From: Gammaproteobacteria bacterium
GTDB lineage: Bacteria > Pseudomonadota > Gammaproteobacteria > CAJXQU01
Length of the DNA: 8,981 nucleotides
Assembly (NCBI GenBank): GCA_026984275.1
Contig: JALSSM010000356.1
Coordinates: 1-8,981 of the forward strand
Reading direction: 5' to 3'
The notes below the pieces were generated by a model. It made no database searches. It saw nothing but the letters and a program-made list of their open reading frames with translations, and was not told where the DNA came from. Made by a program: the position numbers and the translations under genes. Shown in pieces: positions 1-5,381 of this stretch. The stretch's first letter is position 1. Each line of letters starts with the position of its first letter.

Positions 1-365
1 TTATCGCGGATACGGCTGGCCGTCTGCAAACCCAGACTCATCTAATGGAAGAACTGGGAAAGATCCGTCGTGTGATCAGTAAAGTTGATCCTGGTGCGCC
101 ACACGAAGTTATGCTGGTGATCGATGCAACCACCGGACAAAATGCCATCAACCAGACGGAAAAATTCAATGAAGTCGCCGGACTGACCGGGCTGACATTG
201 ACCAAACTGGATGGAACAGCCAAAGGAGGTGTTATTTTTGCCCTCGCAGAAAAGTTTGATTTACCGATCCGGTTTATCGGTGTTGGCGAACAAAAAGAAG
301 ACTTGCGTGTTTTTAATGCCAAAGAATTTGTTGATGCCCTGTTAGATATTGAAACCTCTGAATAA
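1..365 (+). CDS. ftsY: Signal recognition particle receptor FtsY, C-terminal part (5' end outside window)
   Basis: This is the C-terminal end of the SRP-type GTPase FtsY, the membrane-associated receptor that docks SRP-ribosome complexes at the SecYEG translocon. The reading frame is open from base 3 to the TAA at 363-365, so the start lies upstream of the window. Visible motifs are the G3 motif DTAGR (9-23), the following QTQTHLMEEL stretch, the DATTGQNA segment of the NG domain, the G4 motif TKLD (201-212) followed by GTAKGG, and the closing IGVGE-EDLR-F segment. These match the E. coli FtsY C-terminus almost position by position. ftsE begins 5 nt after the stop with no evident Shine-Dalgarno, which suggests an operon with translational coupling. 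The paralogue Ffh is excluded because an Ffh would continue into a methionine-rich M domain here, whereas this protein ends a few residues after the GTPase core. Confidence 0.97.
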   Translation, partial: IADTAGRLQTQTHLMEELGKIRRVISKVDPGAPHEVMLVIDATTGQNAINQTEKFNEVAGLTGLTLTKLDGTAKGGVIFALAEKFDLPIRFIGVGEQKEDLRVFNAKEFVDALLDIETSE

Positions 366-370
366 TTAAA

Positions 371-1048
371 ATGATCCGTTTTTCCGAAGTCACCAAACTC
401 TATCCGGGACAGGGTGAAGCACTAAAATCTCTCAGCCTCTATATTCCCCCGGAACAGATGGTCTTTGTTACCGGCCATTCCGGTGCGGGTAAGAGTACCC
501 TGTTGCGCCTGATCGCACTGATGGAAAATCATACTCGAGGTCAGATCCTCATCGATGGTATTAACATCCAGAAAGTCCCGGAAAAACACCGTTATTATCT
601 GCGCCGGCAGATCGGTTTCATTTTTCAGGATCATCGTTTATTAAATGATCGCACCGTCTTTGATAATGTCGCATTGCCATTAGTCATCGCCGGATATGAT
701 CATAAGGATATCCCCCGCCGGGTTCATGCGGCGCTGGATAAAGTGGGTCTCCTGCAAAAAGAAAAGAAACGCCCTTTGGCGCTTTCCAGTGGCGAACAAC
801 AGCGTGTAGGAATCGCACGTGCCGTGGTCAATCGCCCACCTATTTTGCTGGCTGACGAACCAACCGGAAATCTCGATCCAAAATTATCAATTGAGATCAT
901 GAGGTTGTTTGAAGAATTCAATAGCATTGGTGTAACCGTGGTGATTGCAACTCATGAAGTGGAAATGGCCAAAGCCTTGAAACATCGAATTATTGCACTG
1001 AAAGATGGCCGCCAGATCAATTTTGGAGCGGAACTTCCCAATGAATGA
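371..1048 (+). CDS. ftsE: Cell division ATP-binding protein FtsE
   Basis: FtsE is the cytoplasmic ATPase of the FtsEX complex, an ABC-type machine that does not import a solute but transmits ATP hydrolysis across the membrane to activate septal amidases through EnvC in E. coli. The 225-residue length is typical of the family. Visible motifs are Walker A GHSGAGKST (35-43), Q-loop Q86, signature LSSGEQQR (138-145), Walker B ILLADEP (158-164), D-loop region GNLD (166-169) and H-loop H195. The signature reads LSSGE where E. coli FtsE has LSGGE, a mild substitution. The ATG lies 5 nt after the ftsY stop. The 3' end overlaps the ftsX start by 8 nt in an ATGAATGA arrangement, consistent with coupled, stoichiometric synthesis of the two partners. 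The position between ftsY and ftsX separates it from other LolD/MacB-like ATPases. Confidence 0.97.
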   Translation: MIRFSEVTKLYPGQGEALKSLSLYIPPEQMVFVTGHSGAGKSTLLRLIALMENHTRGQILIDGINIQKVPEKHRYYLRRQIGFIFQDHRLLNDRTVFDNVALPLVIAGYDHKDIPRRVHAALDKVGLLQKEKKRPLALSSGEQQRVGIARAVVNRPPILLADEPTGNLDPKLSIEIMRLFEEFNSIGVTVVIATHEVEMAKALKHRIIALKDGRQINFGAELPNE

Positions 1049-2006
1049 TCTGAAAAAGCCTGCGCTGTCATTACAACAAAAGTTTCAAAGCTGGTGGCAA
1101 ACACATTTGCGGTGCCTGATGGCCAGTCTTGGCCAATTGATGCAATCACCTGCTTCTACGATTCTTACCGTTGCCGTGATTGGAATTGCTCTGGCCTTAC
1201 CTGCCGGCCTGTCACTGGCACTTAATAATCTGGCTCACATGACTGGAGCAATGGATACGACCAATACGATTTCGCTCTATCTTAAAAAAGAACTGACTGA
1301 TGAACAGGTTTCACAATTACAGAAAAAACTGGAGACCAATGCTCAGATCCATGAGACGGTCTTTATCTCCAGCGATCAGGCACTGAAAGAATATGGCCAG
1401 ACATCAGGCCAAGGTGATTTGATCGAGCTGCTTGGTGACAATCCCTTACCTGCGGTTTTTCAACTTACACCAGACAAGGATCAGTCGCCCGAACAACTGG
1501 ATTTGCTGACTGCACAGCTAAGTAAACTTGCGGAAGTTGATCAGGTACAATTTGATCGTCAATGGTCACGTCGCCTGCACTCCATACTTCAACTGCTGAA
1601 TAAGTTTTCTACTGTGTTGAGTATTCTTTTAATTCTCAGTGTGCTACTGATCATTGGAAATACCATACGAGTTGGTATTCAAAGCCGGATACAGGAAATC
1701 CAGATCTCGCGGCTGTTTGGTGCCACCAGGGCCTTTATCCGCCGACCTTTTCTGTACAGTGGTCTTCTATACGGGCTGTTTGGCGGGATTCTTGCCAGCC
1801 TGTTATTGTTGATCAGCTACAGTATGCTGGCCGAACCCTTCCAGCAGTTGATCAGCAATTATCAGCTCGTTTCGCCATCGCAAGCTGGCTCATTTACTAA
1901 ATACTGTCTGCTGACTATTTTTGGTGGTGCTTTTCTGGGTGTGATCAGTTCCTGGATTGCGGTTTCTCTCTATCAAAAAGACCTTGAAAACAGCGAGTTT
2001 ACCTAA
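1041..2006 (+). CDS. ftsX: Cell division membrane protein FtsX
   Basis: FtsX is the integral inner-membrane partner of FtsE. The ATG at 1041 is chosen over an upstream non-ATG possibility at 1005 because it gives the natural N-terminus MNDLKK, overlaps the ftsE stop by 8 nt, and has GGAG at 1025-1028 upstream. The 321-residue product is somewhat shorter than E. coli FtsX (about 350), mainly through a shorter cytoplasmic N-tail. The hydrophobic pattern gives four membrane segments, near residues 40-62, 187-210, 240-262 and 288-312. A large periplasmic loop lies between the first two (about 63-186), the region that contacts EnvC-type activators in E. coli. The cytoplasmic stretch after TM2 (IQEIQISRLFGATRAFIRRPF) is the typical FtsX/MacB-fold coupling element. 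It ends in TAA at 2004-2006; no convincing intrinsic terminator separates it from rpoH, so read-through into rpoH is possible. Confidence 0.95.
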   Translation: MNDLKKPALSLQQKFQSWWQTHLRCLMASLGQLMQSPASTILTVAVIGIALALPAGLSLALNNLAHMTGAMDTTNTISLYLKKELTDEQVSQLQKKLETNAQIHETVFISSDQALKEYGQTSGQGDLIELLGDNPLPAVFQLTPDKDQSPEQLDLLTAQLSKLAEVDQVQFDRQWSRRLHSILQLLNKFSTVLSILLILSVLLIIGNTIRVGIQSRIQEIQISRLFGATRAFIRRPFLYSGLLYGLFGGILASLLLLISYSMLAEPFQQLISNYQLVSPSQAGSFTKYCLLTIFGGAFLGVISSWIAVSLYQKDLENSEFT

Positions 2007-2109
2007 GGAACCGCTGATTAATTCATGGATAATTTTGTAAAGGTTAAAATTCCTGCCCAGAATTCATCATCGGCACCCTAAAGAATTCTCAAAAAAAGCG
2101 GATAAACTG

Positions 2110-2137
2110 GGAACTTTATATGTTGTTAGCACTCTTA
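2110..2137 (+). promoter_or_regulatory. Candidate sigma-E promoter for rpoH
   Basis: GGAACTT at 2110-2116 is a full match to the sigma-E (RpoE) -35 consensus. After 16 nt comes TCTTA at 2133-2137, close to the sigma-E -10 core TCTGA/TCTAA. As I recall it, E. coli rpoH P3, a known sigma-E promoter, has the same GAACTT-N16-TCTGA geometry. A start near 2143-2145 would give a leader of about 40 nt. The -10 lies inside the left arm and spacer of the CIRCE element, so HrcA binding would be expected to block it. The assignment is by pattern and by analogy; the -10 is one base off the core. Confidence 0.6.
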
Positions 2138-2152
2138 TCCATTGAGTGCTAA
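2126..2152 (+). promoter_or_regulatory. CIRCE element (HrcA operator) upstream of rpoH
   Basis: TTAGCACTC (2126-2134), a 9-nt spacer (2135-2143) and GAGTGCTAA (2144-2152) form the exact CIRCE consensus: two perfect 9-bp inverted arms with the canonical 9-nt spacing. CIRCE is the operator of HrcA, the heat-inactivated repressor whose activity depends on GroEL. It normally controls groESL and hrcA-grpE-dnaK-dnaJ operons. Here it ends 30 nt before the rpoH start codon and overlaps both candidate promoters. A chance match of 18 defined bases with exact spacing is negligible in a window of this size. What it does to rpoH is inference. Confidence 0.95.
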
Positions 2153-2155
2153 AAT
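2126..2155 (+). promoter_or_regulatory. Candidate sigma-70 promoter embedded in CIRCE
   Basis: TTAGCA (2126-2131), an 18-nt spacer and TAAAAT (2150-2155) match the sigma-70 hexamers at 4 of 6 and 5 of 6 positions. The -35 is part of the left CIRCE arm and the -10 overlaps the right arm. Transcription would start near 2161-2163, just ahead of the Shine-Dalgarno. The -35 is modest, so this call is weaker than the sigma-E one. Confidence 0.4.
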
Positions 2156-2166
2156 AGGCACATAAA

Positions 2167-2173
2167 AAGGAGG
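2167..2173 (+). promoter_or_regulatory. Strong ribosome binding site of rpoH
   Basis: AAGGAGG is complementary to the 16S rRNA tail and lies 9 nt before the ATG at 2183. It is the strongest Shine-Dalgarno in the window and fixes the rpoH start. I found no obvious complementary segment in the first codons that would sequester it as a thermosensor like that of E. coli rpoH, but I could not fold the RNA. Confidence 0.85.
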
Positions 2174-2182
2174 ATCTCAGTT

Positions 2183-3037
2183 ATGAACAACACAGAATTA
2201 CAACTTTCGCTGGCAACAGGCTCGCTGGACAGTTATATCCAGTCGGTTAATACCATTCCTATGCTTTCTCAGGAAGAGGAGCAGGATCTTGCCAATCGTT
2301 TCCGAAAAAATGGGGATCTGGATGCTGCCAGGCAACTGGTTTTGTCACATTTGCGTTTTGTGGTCAAAGTTGCTCGTGGCTATAGCGGCTATGGTCTGGC
2401 TCAAAATGACCTGATCCAGGAAGGGAATATCGGCCTGATGAAGGCAGTCAAACGCTTTGATCCCGCCGTTGGTGTTCGTCTTGTGACCTTTGCTGTGCAC
2501 TGGATCCGTGCTGAGATACATGAATTTATTATCAAAAACTGGCGTATTGTTAAAGTTGCAACAACCAAGGAACAACGTAAATTGTTCTTCAATCTACGTA
2601 GTGCAAAAAAACGCCTCGGCTGGTTGACCCAGAACGAAGTCAATGAAGTAGCAGAGGATCTGGGCGTGAAACCAAAAACTGTGCTTGAAATGGAAAAACG
2701 CATGAATGCACACGATGCTGCTTTCGACCCTGGATTTGAGTCTGATGATGACGATCATGCTTTTGCACCAAGCCAGTTTCTGGAAGACAAACGCTATCAA
2801 CCCGATACCCTTGTGGAAGCAGATCAATATGATAATCAACAGTCTGACCTGTTACATAAAGCACTCTGTACGCTAGATGATCGTGCAAAAGATATTGTCG
2901 CCAAGCGCTGGTTATCAGACAAAAAAACCACATTACATGATCTGGCTGATGAATATGGTGTTTCTGCAGAACGGATCCGCCAGCTTGAAAAGACCGCCAT
3001 GCAGAAATTGCGTATTGCGATGGATGGAGCAGCTTAA
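2183..3037 (+). CDS. rpoH: RNA polymerase heat-shock sigma factor RpoH (sigma-32)
   Basis: RpoH directs RNA polymerase to chaperone and protease promoters. The product is 284 residues, the same length as E. coli RpoH. Region 1.2/2.1 begins near residue 14 (SLDSYI, then PMLSQEEE). Region 2 contains DLIQEGNIGLMKAV (76-89) and the region 2.4 stretch FAVHWIRAEIHEF (103-115). The diagnostic RpoH box QRKLFFNLR is intact at 131-139. A helix-turn-helix of region 4.2 lies at about 249-277 (TLHDLADEYGVSAERIRQLE). In the region 2.1 turnover patch, where E. coli has L47, A50 and I54, this protein has L46, A49 and V53, so chaperone- and FtsH-linked instability may be retained. The upstream region carries a CIRCE element and candidate sigma-E and sigma-70 promoters. 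The gene ends at TAA 3035-3037, facing the convergent gloA. Confidence 0.98.
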   Translation: MNNTELQLSLATGSLDSYIQSVNTIPMLSQEEEQDLANRFRKNGDLDAARQLVLSHLRFVVKVARGYSGYGLAQNDLIQEGNIGLMKAVKRFDPAVGVRLVTFAVHWIRAEIHEFIIKNWRIVKVATTKEQRKLFFNLRSAKKRLGWLTQNEVNEVAEDLGVKPKTVLEMEKRMNAHDAAFDPGFESDDDDHAFAPSQFLEDKRYQPDTLVEADQYDNQQSDLLHKALCTLDDRAKDIVAKRWLSDKKTTLHDLADEYGVSAERIRQLEKTAMQKLRIAMDGAA

Positions 3038-3046
3038 AGTTTTTTA

Positions 3047-3086
3047 TTTTCTCCCCCGCTTTCAGGAAAAAGAGCGGGGGAGAAAA
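3047..3086. terminator. GC-rich hairpin between convergent rpoH and gloA, probable bidirectional terminator
   Basis: TTTTCTCCCCCGCT (3047-3060) and AGCGGGGGAGAAAA (3073-3086) form a perfect 14-bp stem with a 12-nt loop in the 57-nt gap between rpoH and gloA. Location and stability argue for a shared transcription end. It is not a textbook intrinsic terminator: on either strand the T-run lies in the 5' arm and the 3' arm ends in A residues, so no U-tract directly follows the stem. On the plus strand the nearest T-rich stretch is at 3092-3104, within the end of gloA. It may act as an RNA-stabilising 3' end or depend on other factors. Confidence 0.6.
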
Positions 3087-3094
3087 AACGCTTA

Positions 3095-3481
3095 TTATTT
3101 TTTTGCGCCAATTAATTCAATTAAATAACCGTCTGGATCTTTTACGAAGGCAATCACTGTTGTTCCACCTTTCATCGGACCGGCTTCCCGGACGACTTCA
3201 CCGCCTCGTTCCTTAATCTCTTCTGCGGCTTTATAAACATCTTCCACCTCGACCGCAATATGACCAAACCCATTACCAAGGTCATAACTGTCTGTACCCC
3301 AATTATAAGTCAGCTCCAGAACAGTATTTTCTGATTCATCACCACAACCAACAAACGCCAACGTAAACTCACCTTCTGGATAATCCTGTTTTCGCAACAA
3401 TTTCATGCCAAGGATACCAGTATAAAACTCCAGTGATCGGTTCAGGCTACCGACTCGTAACATCGTGTGTAATATTCTCAT
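3095..3481 (-). CDS. gloA: Lactoylglutathione lyase (glyoxalase I)
   Basis: GloA isomerises the methylglyoxal-glutathione hemithioacetal to S-lactoylglutathione in the cytoplasm, the first step of methylglyoxal detoxification. The 128-residue protein aligns with E. coli GloA from the first residue (MRILHTMLRVG) through LAFVG, ELTYNWG, FGHIA, EAGP-KGGTTVIAFV and KDPDGYLIELI. It has all four metal ligands at the same numbers as E. coli: H5, E56, H74 and E122. The short, compact form without the extra loops of Zn-type enzymes suggests the Ni/Co-preferring class, but that is inference. It lacks the short C-terminal tail of the E. coli enzyme. The start at 3481 is supported by GAGGAAGG on the minus strand at 3486-3493. 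It lies downstream of ctaA in the same direction, about 230 nt away, so it could be last in that operon or have its own weak promoter. Confidence 0.97.
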   Translation of the reverse strand: MRILHTMLRVGSLNRSLEFYTGILGMKLLRKQDYPEGEFTLAFVGCGDESENTVLELTYNWGTDSYDLGNGFGHIAVEVEDVYKAAEEIKERGGEVVREAGPMKGGTTVIAFVKDPDGYLIELIGAKK

Positions 3482-3485
3482 TTGA

Positions 3486-3493
3486 CCTTCCTC
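3486..3493 (-). promoter_or_regulatory. Ribosome binding site of gloA
   Basis: On the minus strand GAGGAAGG lies 4 nt before the gloA ATG (8 nt counted from the GAGG core) and fixes that start. It is clearly stronger than the sites of the upstream bio genes and ctaA, in keeping with gloA being translated independently rather than by coupling. Confidence 0.75.
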
Positions 3494-3529
3494 TTTCTTA
3501 TCATTTAATTTTTTCTATACCTTTAATCA

Positions 3530-3711
3530 TTACCTTGATATTAAAGGCCATTCTACTATCAATTTCTTTTCTGGATCTCCCCACAGATCCATGATTTCTT
3601 TTGAAATTTCTGTATGTGGGTTGGAATGTTGCGTATTCCGCTGAGTTTCTGTAAAAGTGAGCTTTAAACGAAATTTTCATTATTTTCGTTCGTCTTTTTT
3701 CTGTCAGCCAT
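3530..3711 (-). pseudogene. Possible small gene after ctaA, about 60 codons, interrupted by a frame change
   Basis: I do not recognise a family. Four nucleotides after the ctaA stop, an ATG (3709-3711, minus) opens a frame reading MADRKKTNENNENFV and stopping at 3664-3666. The -1 frame is open across this point and continues without a stop to TAA at 3530-3532. Its C-terminal part includes EISKEIMDLWGDPEKK and then IVEWPLISR. The two frames share the heptamer A-AAT-TTC (3676 to 3670, minus), which fits the X-XXY-YYZ pattern of -1 slippery sites; joined there, the product would be 60 residues, charged and without membrane segments. Alternatives are a decayed gene, a sequencing error, or chance in AT-rich intergenic DNA. 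A competing 59-codon frame with ATG at 3678-3680 and stop at 3501-3503 is very basic and less protein-like. There is no good Shine-Dalgarno, so confidence is low. Confidence 0.25.
3572..3591. repeat. Short inverted repeat in the gloA-ctaA gap
   Basis: TGGATCT and AGATCCA form a perfect 7-bp stem around a 6-nt loop (CCCCAC on the plus strand). It lies within the doubtful small reading frame. No T-run follows on the minus strand, which is the transcribed one, so it is not a terminator. It could be a weak RNA structure or a by-product of the many GATC sites in this DNA. Confidence 0.35.
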
Positions 3712-3715
3712 GACT

Positions 3716-4705
3716 TCAGACTTTTCTTGCATTTTTAACTGCAGACAACAGCATCGTTAAACTCATTAATAACAAGGCTGCCATGCCATTGTGTGCAACA
3801 GCAATATAAAGCGGTAACCCCTTAACAATATTTGTTATGCCTAACGCAACCTGGATCATCAAGAATAATGCCACCAACAACCCTGTTTTTCTAATCGAGG
3901 CTGTTTGACTTTTTAACGCTGTAATAGCCAAAATAATAATCGTAATGAATGTCACCAATGCACCAAACCGATGGGTCATGTGTATTGCCGTTCTGGCATC
4001 AGCTTTGAGGATCCCATATTCATAATCAACGCCCACCTCTCGCCAAATTCTATATGCCTCCCCGAAATCCATTGCTGGCCACCAATGATTTTGACAGGTT
4101 GGAAAATCTGGACAAATGAGTGCGGCATAATTACTACTGGTCCAGCCACCAAGGAAAATCTGTACGAAGAGTACCATCATTGCAAAAATCGTTAACGGCA
4201 AAAGCAACCGGTTTTCTTTGTACAAAACGGGAACAATTTTCTTCTCTCGTGTGGCCATTACCAACCATGTGAGTAAAGCCAGTGTTGTCATCCCGCCCAG
4301 CAAGTGAGCCGTTACTATGGCTGGCTTGAGTAATAAGGTAACAGTCCACATTCCTAACATGCCCTGAAATATAACCAGACCAACCAGTAAAAATGGAATG
4401 ACTACAGGTTGATCTGGATTGTCTCTGTTTTTGAAAGCCAGCACAGCTAATACCAGGATTAAAAAACCAAGAGAACTTGCCAGGTAACGATGGATCATTT
4501 CTTTCCAGGCCTTTTCTGGTACCAGTGCCCTCTCGAAACGGTCATCAACTTGTTGACCGCTTTCCGGCACCAGCACCTCACCATAACAGCCCGGCCAGTC
4601 TGGGCAACCAAGTCCTGCATCAGAAAGACGAACATAGGCACCTAATAGAATGACGCAAAATGCAAGAATGAGTGTTAAACGTGCCAGAGAGTTAAATTTT
4701 TTCAT
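3716..4705 (-). CDS. ctaA: Heme A synthase (CtaA/COX15 family)
   Basis: This inner-membrane enzyme oxidises heme O to heme A, the cofactor of aa3-type cytochrome c oxidase. The 329-residue protein is strongly hydrophobic and shows about eight membrane segments in two four-helix halves. The four conserved heme-region histidines are H72 (EMIHRYLAS), H134 (TAHLLGG), H245 (HMTHRFGA) and H305 (VAHNGMA), two per half. Two cysteine pairs, C34/C40 (GCPDWPGC) and C198/C204 (CPDFPTC), sit in the extracytoplasmic loops after TM1 and TM5 and resemble the redox pairs of B. subtilis CtaA. The N-terminal VRLSDAGLGCPDWPGC block is typical of the proteobacterial family. Its ATG lies inside the end of bioD (14-nt overlap), so it is probably expressed from the biotin operon. 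No cox structural gene, cyoE or SURF1 gene is present in the window, which is unusual for this gene. Confidence 0.95.
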   Translation of the reverse strand: MKKFNSLARLTLILAFCVILLGAYVRLSDAGLGCPDWPGCYGEVLVPESGQQVDDRFERALVPEKAWKEMIHRYLASSLGFLILVLAVLAFKNRDNPDQPVVIPFLLVGLVIFQGMLGMWTVTLLLKPAIVTAHLLGGMTTLALLTWLVMATREKKIVPVLYKENRLLLPLTIFAMMVLFVQIFLGGWTSSNYAALICPDFPTCQNHWWPAMDFGEAYRIWREVGVDYEYGILKADARTAIHMTHRFGALVTFITIIILAITALKSQTASIRKTGLLVALFLMIQVALGITNIVKGLPLYIAVAHNGMAALLLMSLTMLLSAVKNARKV

Positions 4706-5381
4706 TGATCTGCCTTTTTGTTTCTTTGATATAACATGAAATTTTTTCGGCTGTTGCGTTTTCGACTCGAGGTATAAACTGGATTGGAACTCCCAGCCTT
4801 TTCTCTAACGTTTCCAACGTTTCATCACAACGTTGATACTCTTCTTCGATTTGGCTGGCAACACAGCCTATCAATGCCAGTCCTTTTGTTTGTATGGCAG
4901 CGGCTGTTAACAGGGCGTGGTTAATACAACCCAGTCGCAAACCAACAACCAATATCACCGGAAGATTTAATTTCTCCGCAAGATCAGACACATCCAGATT
5001 TTCACCTAAAGGTACGCGCCAACCACCTACGCCTTCTATGATGACGATATCCACGACATCAGATATTTTTGAGAGATTCTCAACGATGTGATCAAGCTTA
5101 ATTTGCTGATCAATCTCCTGTGCTGCAAAATGAGGAGAAACCGGCGGTTCGAAAGCGTACGGATTTATTGACTCATATTCCAGATCAACGTTTGATTGTT
5201 GCATCAGCCTTTCTGCGTCATCGTTGCGCAAACCTTGCCCGGTTTTTTTACAACCACTGGCCACGGGTTTCATACCCGCAACTTTAAATCCATCTTCGGA
5301 AAACAACCTGATCAGACCTGTCGTAACAAGCGTCTTGCCAACACCGGTATCAGTGCCTGTTATAAAGCAAGCTTTTTTCAT
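4692..5381 (-). CDS. bioD: Dethiobiotin synthetase
   Basis: BioD closes the ureido ring of dethiobiotin from 7,8-diaminopelargonate, CO2 and ATP, the penultimate step of biotin synthesis, in the cytoplasm. The 229-residue length is normal. Visible residues are the P-loop GTDTGVGKT (9-17), the KPVASG motif (38-43), D54 and D55 of the RNDDA segment, and the IIEGVGGW motif with E116. These correspond to E. coli K37, D54 and E115. The PYAFEPPVSPHFAA stretch (74-87) is the family substrate-binding segment. The start codon overlaps the bioC stop in an ATGA quartet, and the end overlaps ctaA by 14 nt, so translation is likely coupled on both sides. Later residues (GLRLGCINHALLTAAAI) match the dimer-interface region. 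Confidence 0.97.
   Translation of the reverse strand: MKKACFITGTDTGVGKTLVTTGLIRLFSEDGFKVAGMKPVASGCKKTGQGLRNDDAERLMQQSNVDLEYESINPYAFEPPVSPHFAAQEIDQQIKLDHIVENLSKISDVVDIVIIEGVGGWRVPLGENLDVSDLAEKLNLPVILVVGLRLGCINHALLTAAAIQTKGLALIGCVASQIEEEYQRCDETLETLEKRLGVPIQFIPRVENATAEKISCYIKETKRQINEKI

Noticed and set aside
2025..2081. An 18-codon frame between ftsX and rpoH (ATG at 2025-2027, TAA at 2079-2081) as a leader peptide.
   Set aside because: The nearest purine-rich site is too far away, the product shows no attenuator-like codon run, and no hairpin pair typical of attenuation follows.
2059..2089. AGAATTC ... GAATTCT inverted repeat upstream of rpoH as an operator or ftsX terminator.
   Set aside because: The arm is built on the EcoRI-like palindrome GAATTC, so direct and inverted readings are equivalent; the loop is 17 nt and no T-run follows.
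2135..2143. Possible DnaA box (TTATCCATT) in the CIRCE spacer; E. coli rpoH is controlled in part by DnaA boxes.
   Set aside because: Only 7 of 9 positions match TTATCCACA, and the last two differ. A CIRCE spacer is free to vary, so a single near-match is not enough.
3530..3590. Resemblance of the WGDP ... EWPL end of the small frame to the C-terminus of RmlC-type epimerases.
   Set aside because: Only a few residues match, and the sequence before them has no epimerase character. Treated as coincidence.
3501..3680. A 59-codon frame on the minus strand in the gloA-ctaA gap.
   Set aside because: The product is unusually basic, has no Shine-Dalgarno, recalls no known family, and overlaps the more protein-like -1 frame. 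Kept only as an alternative to the small-gene call.
3667..3690. AACGAAA / TTTCGTT inverted repeat after ctaA followed by a T-run on the plus strand, as a terminator.
   Set aside because: The T-run is on the plus strand, where no gene reads toward it; on the transcribed minus strand the stem is AT-rich and no T-run follows.
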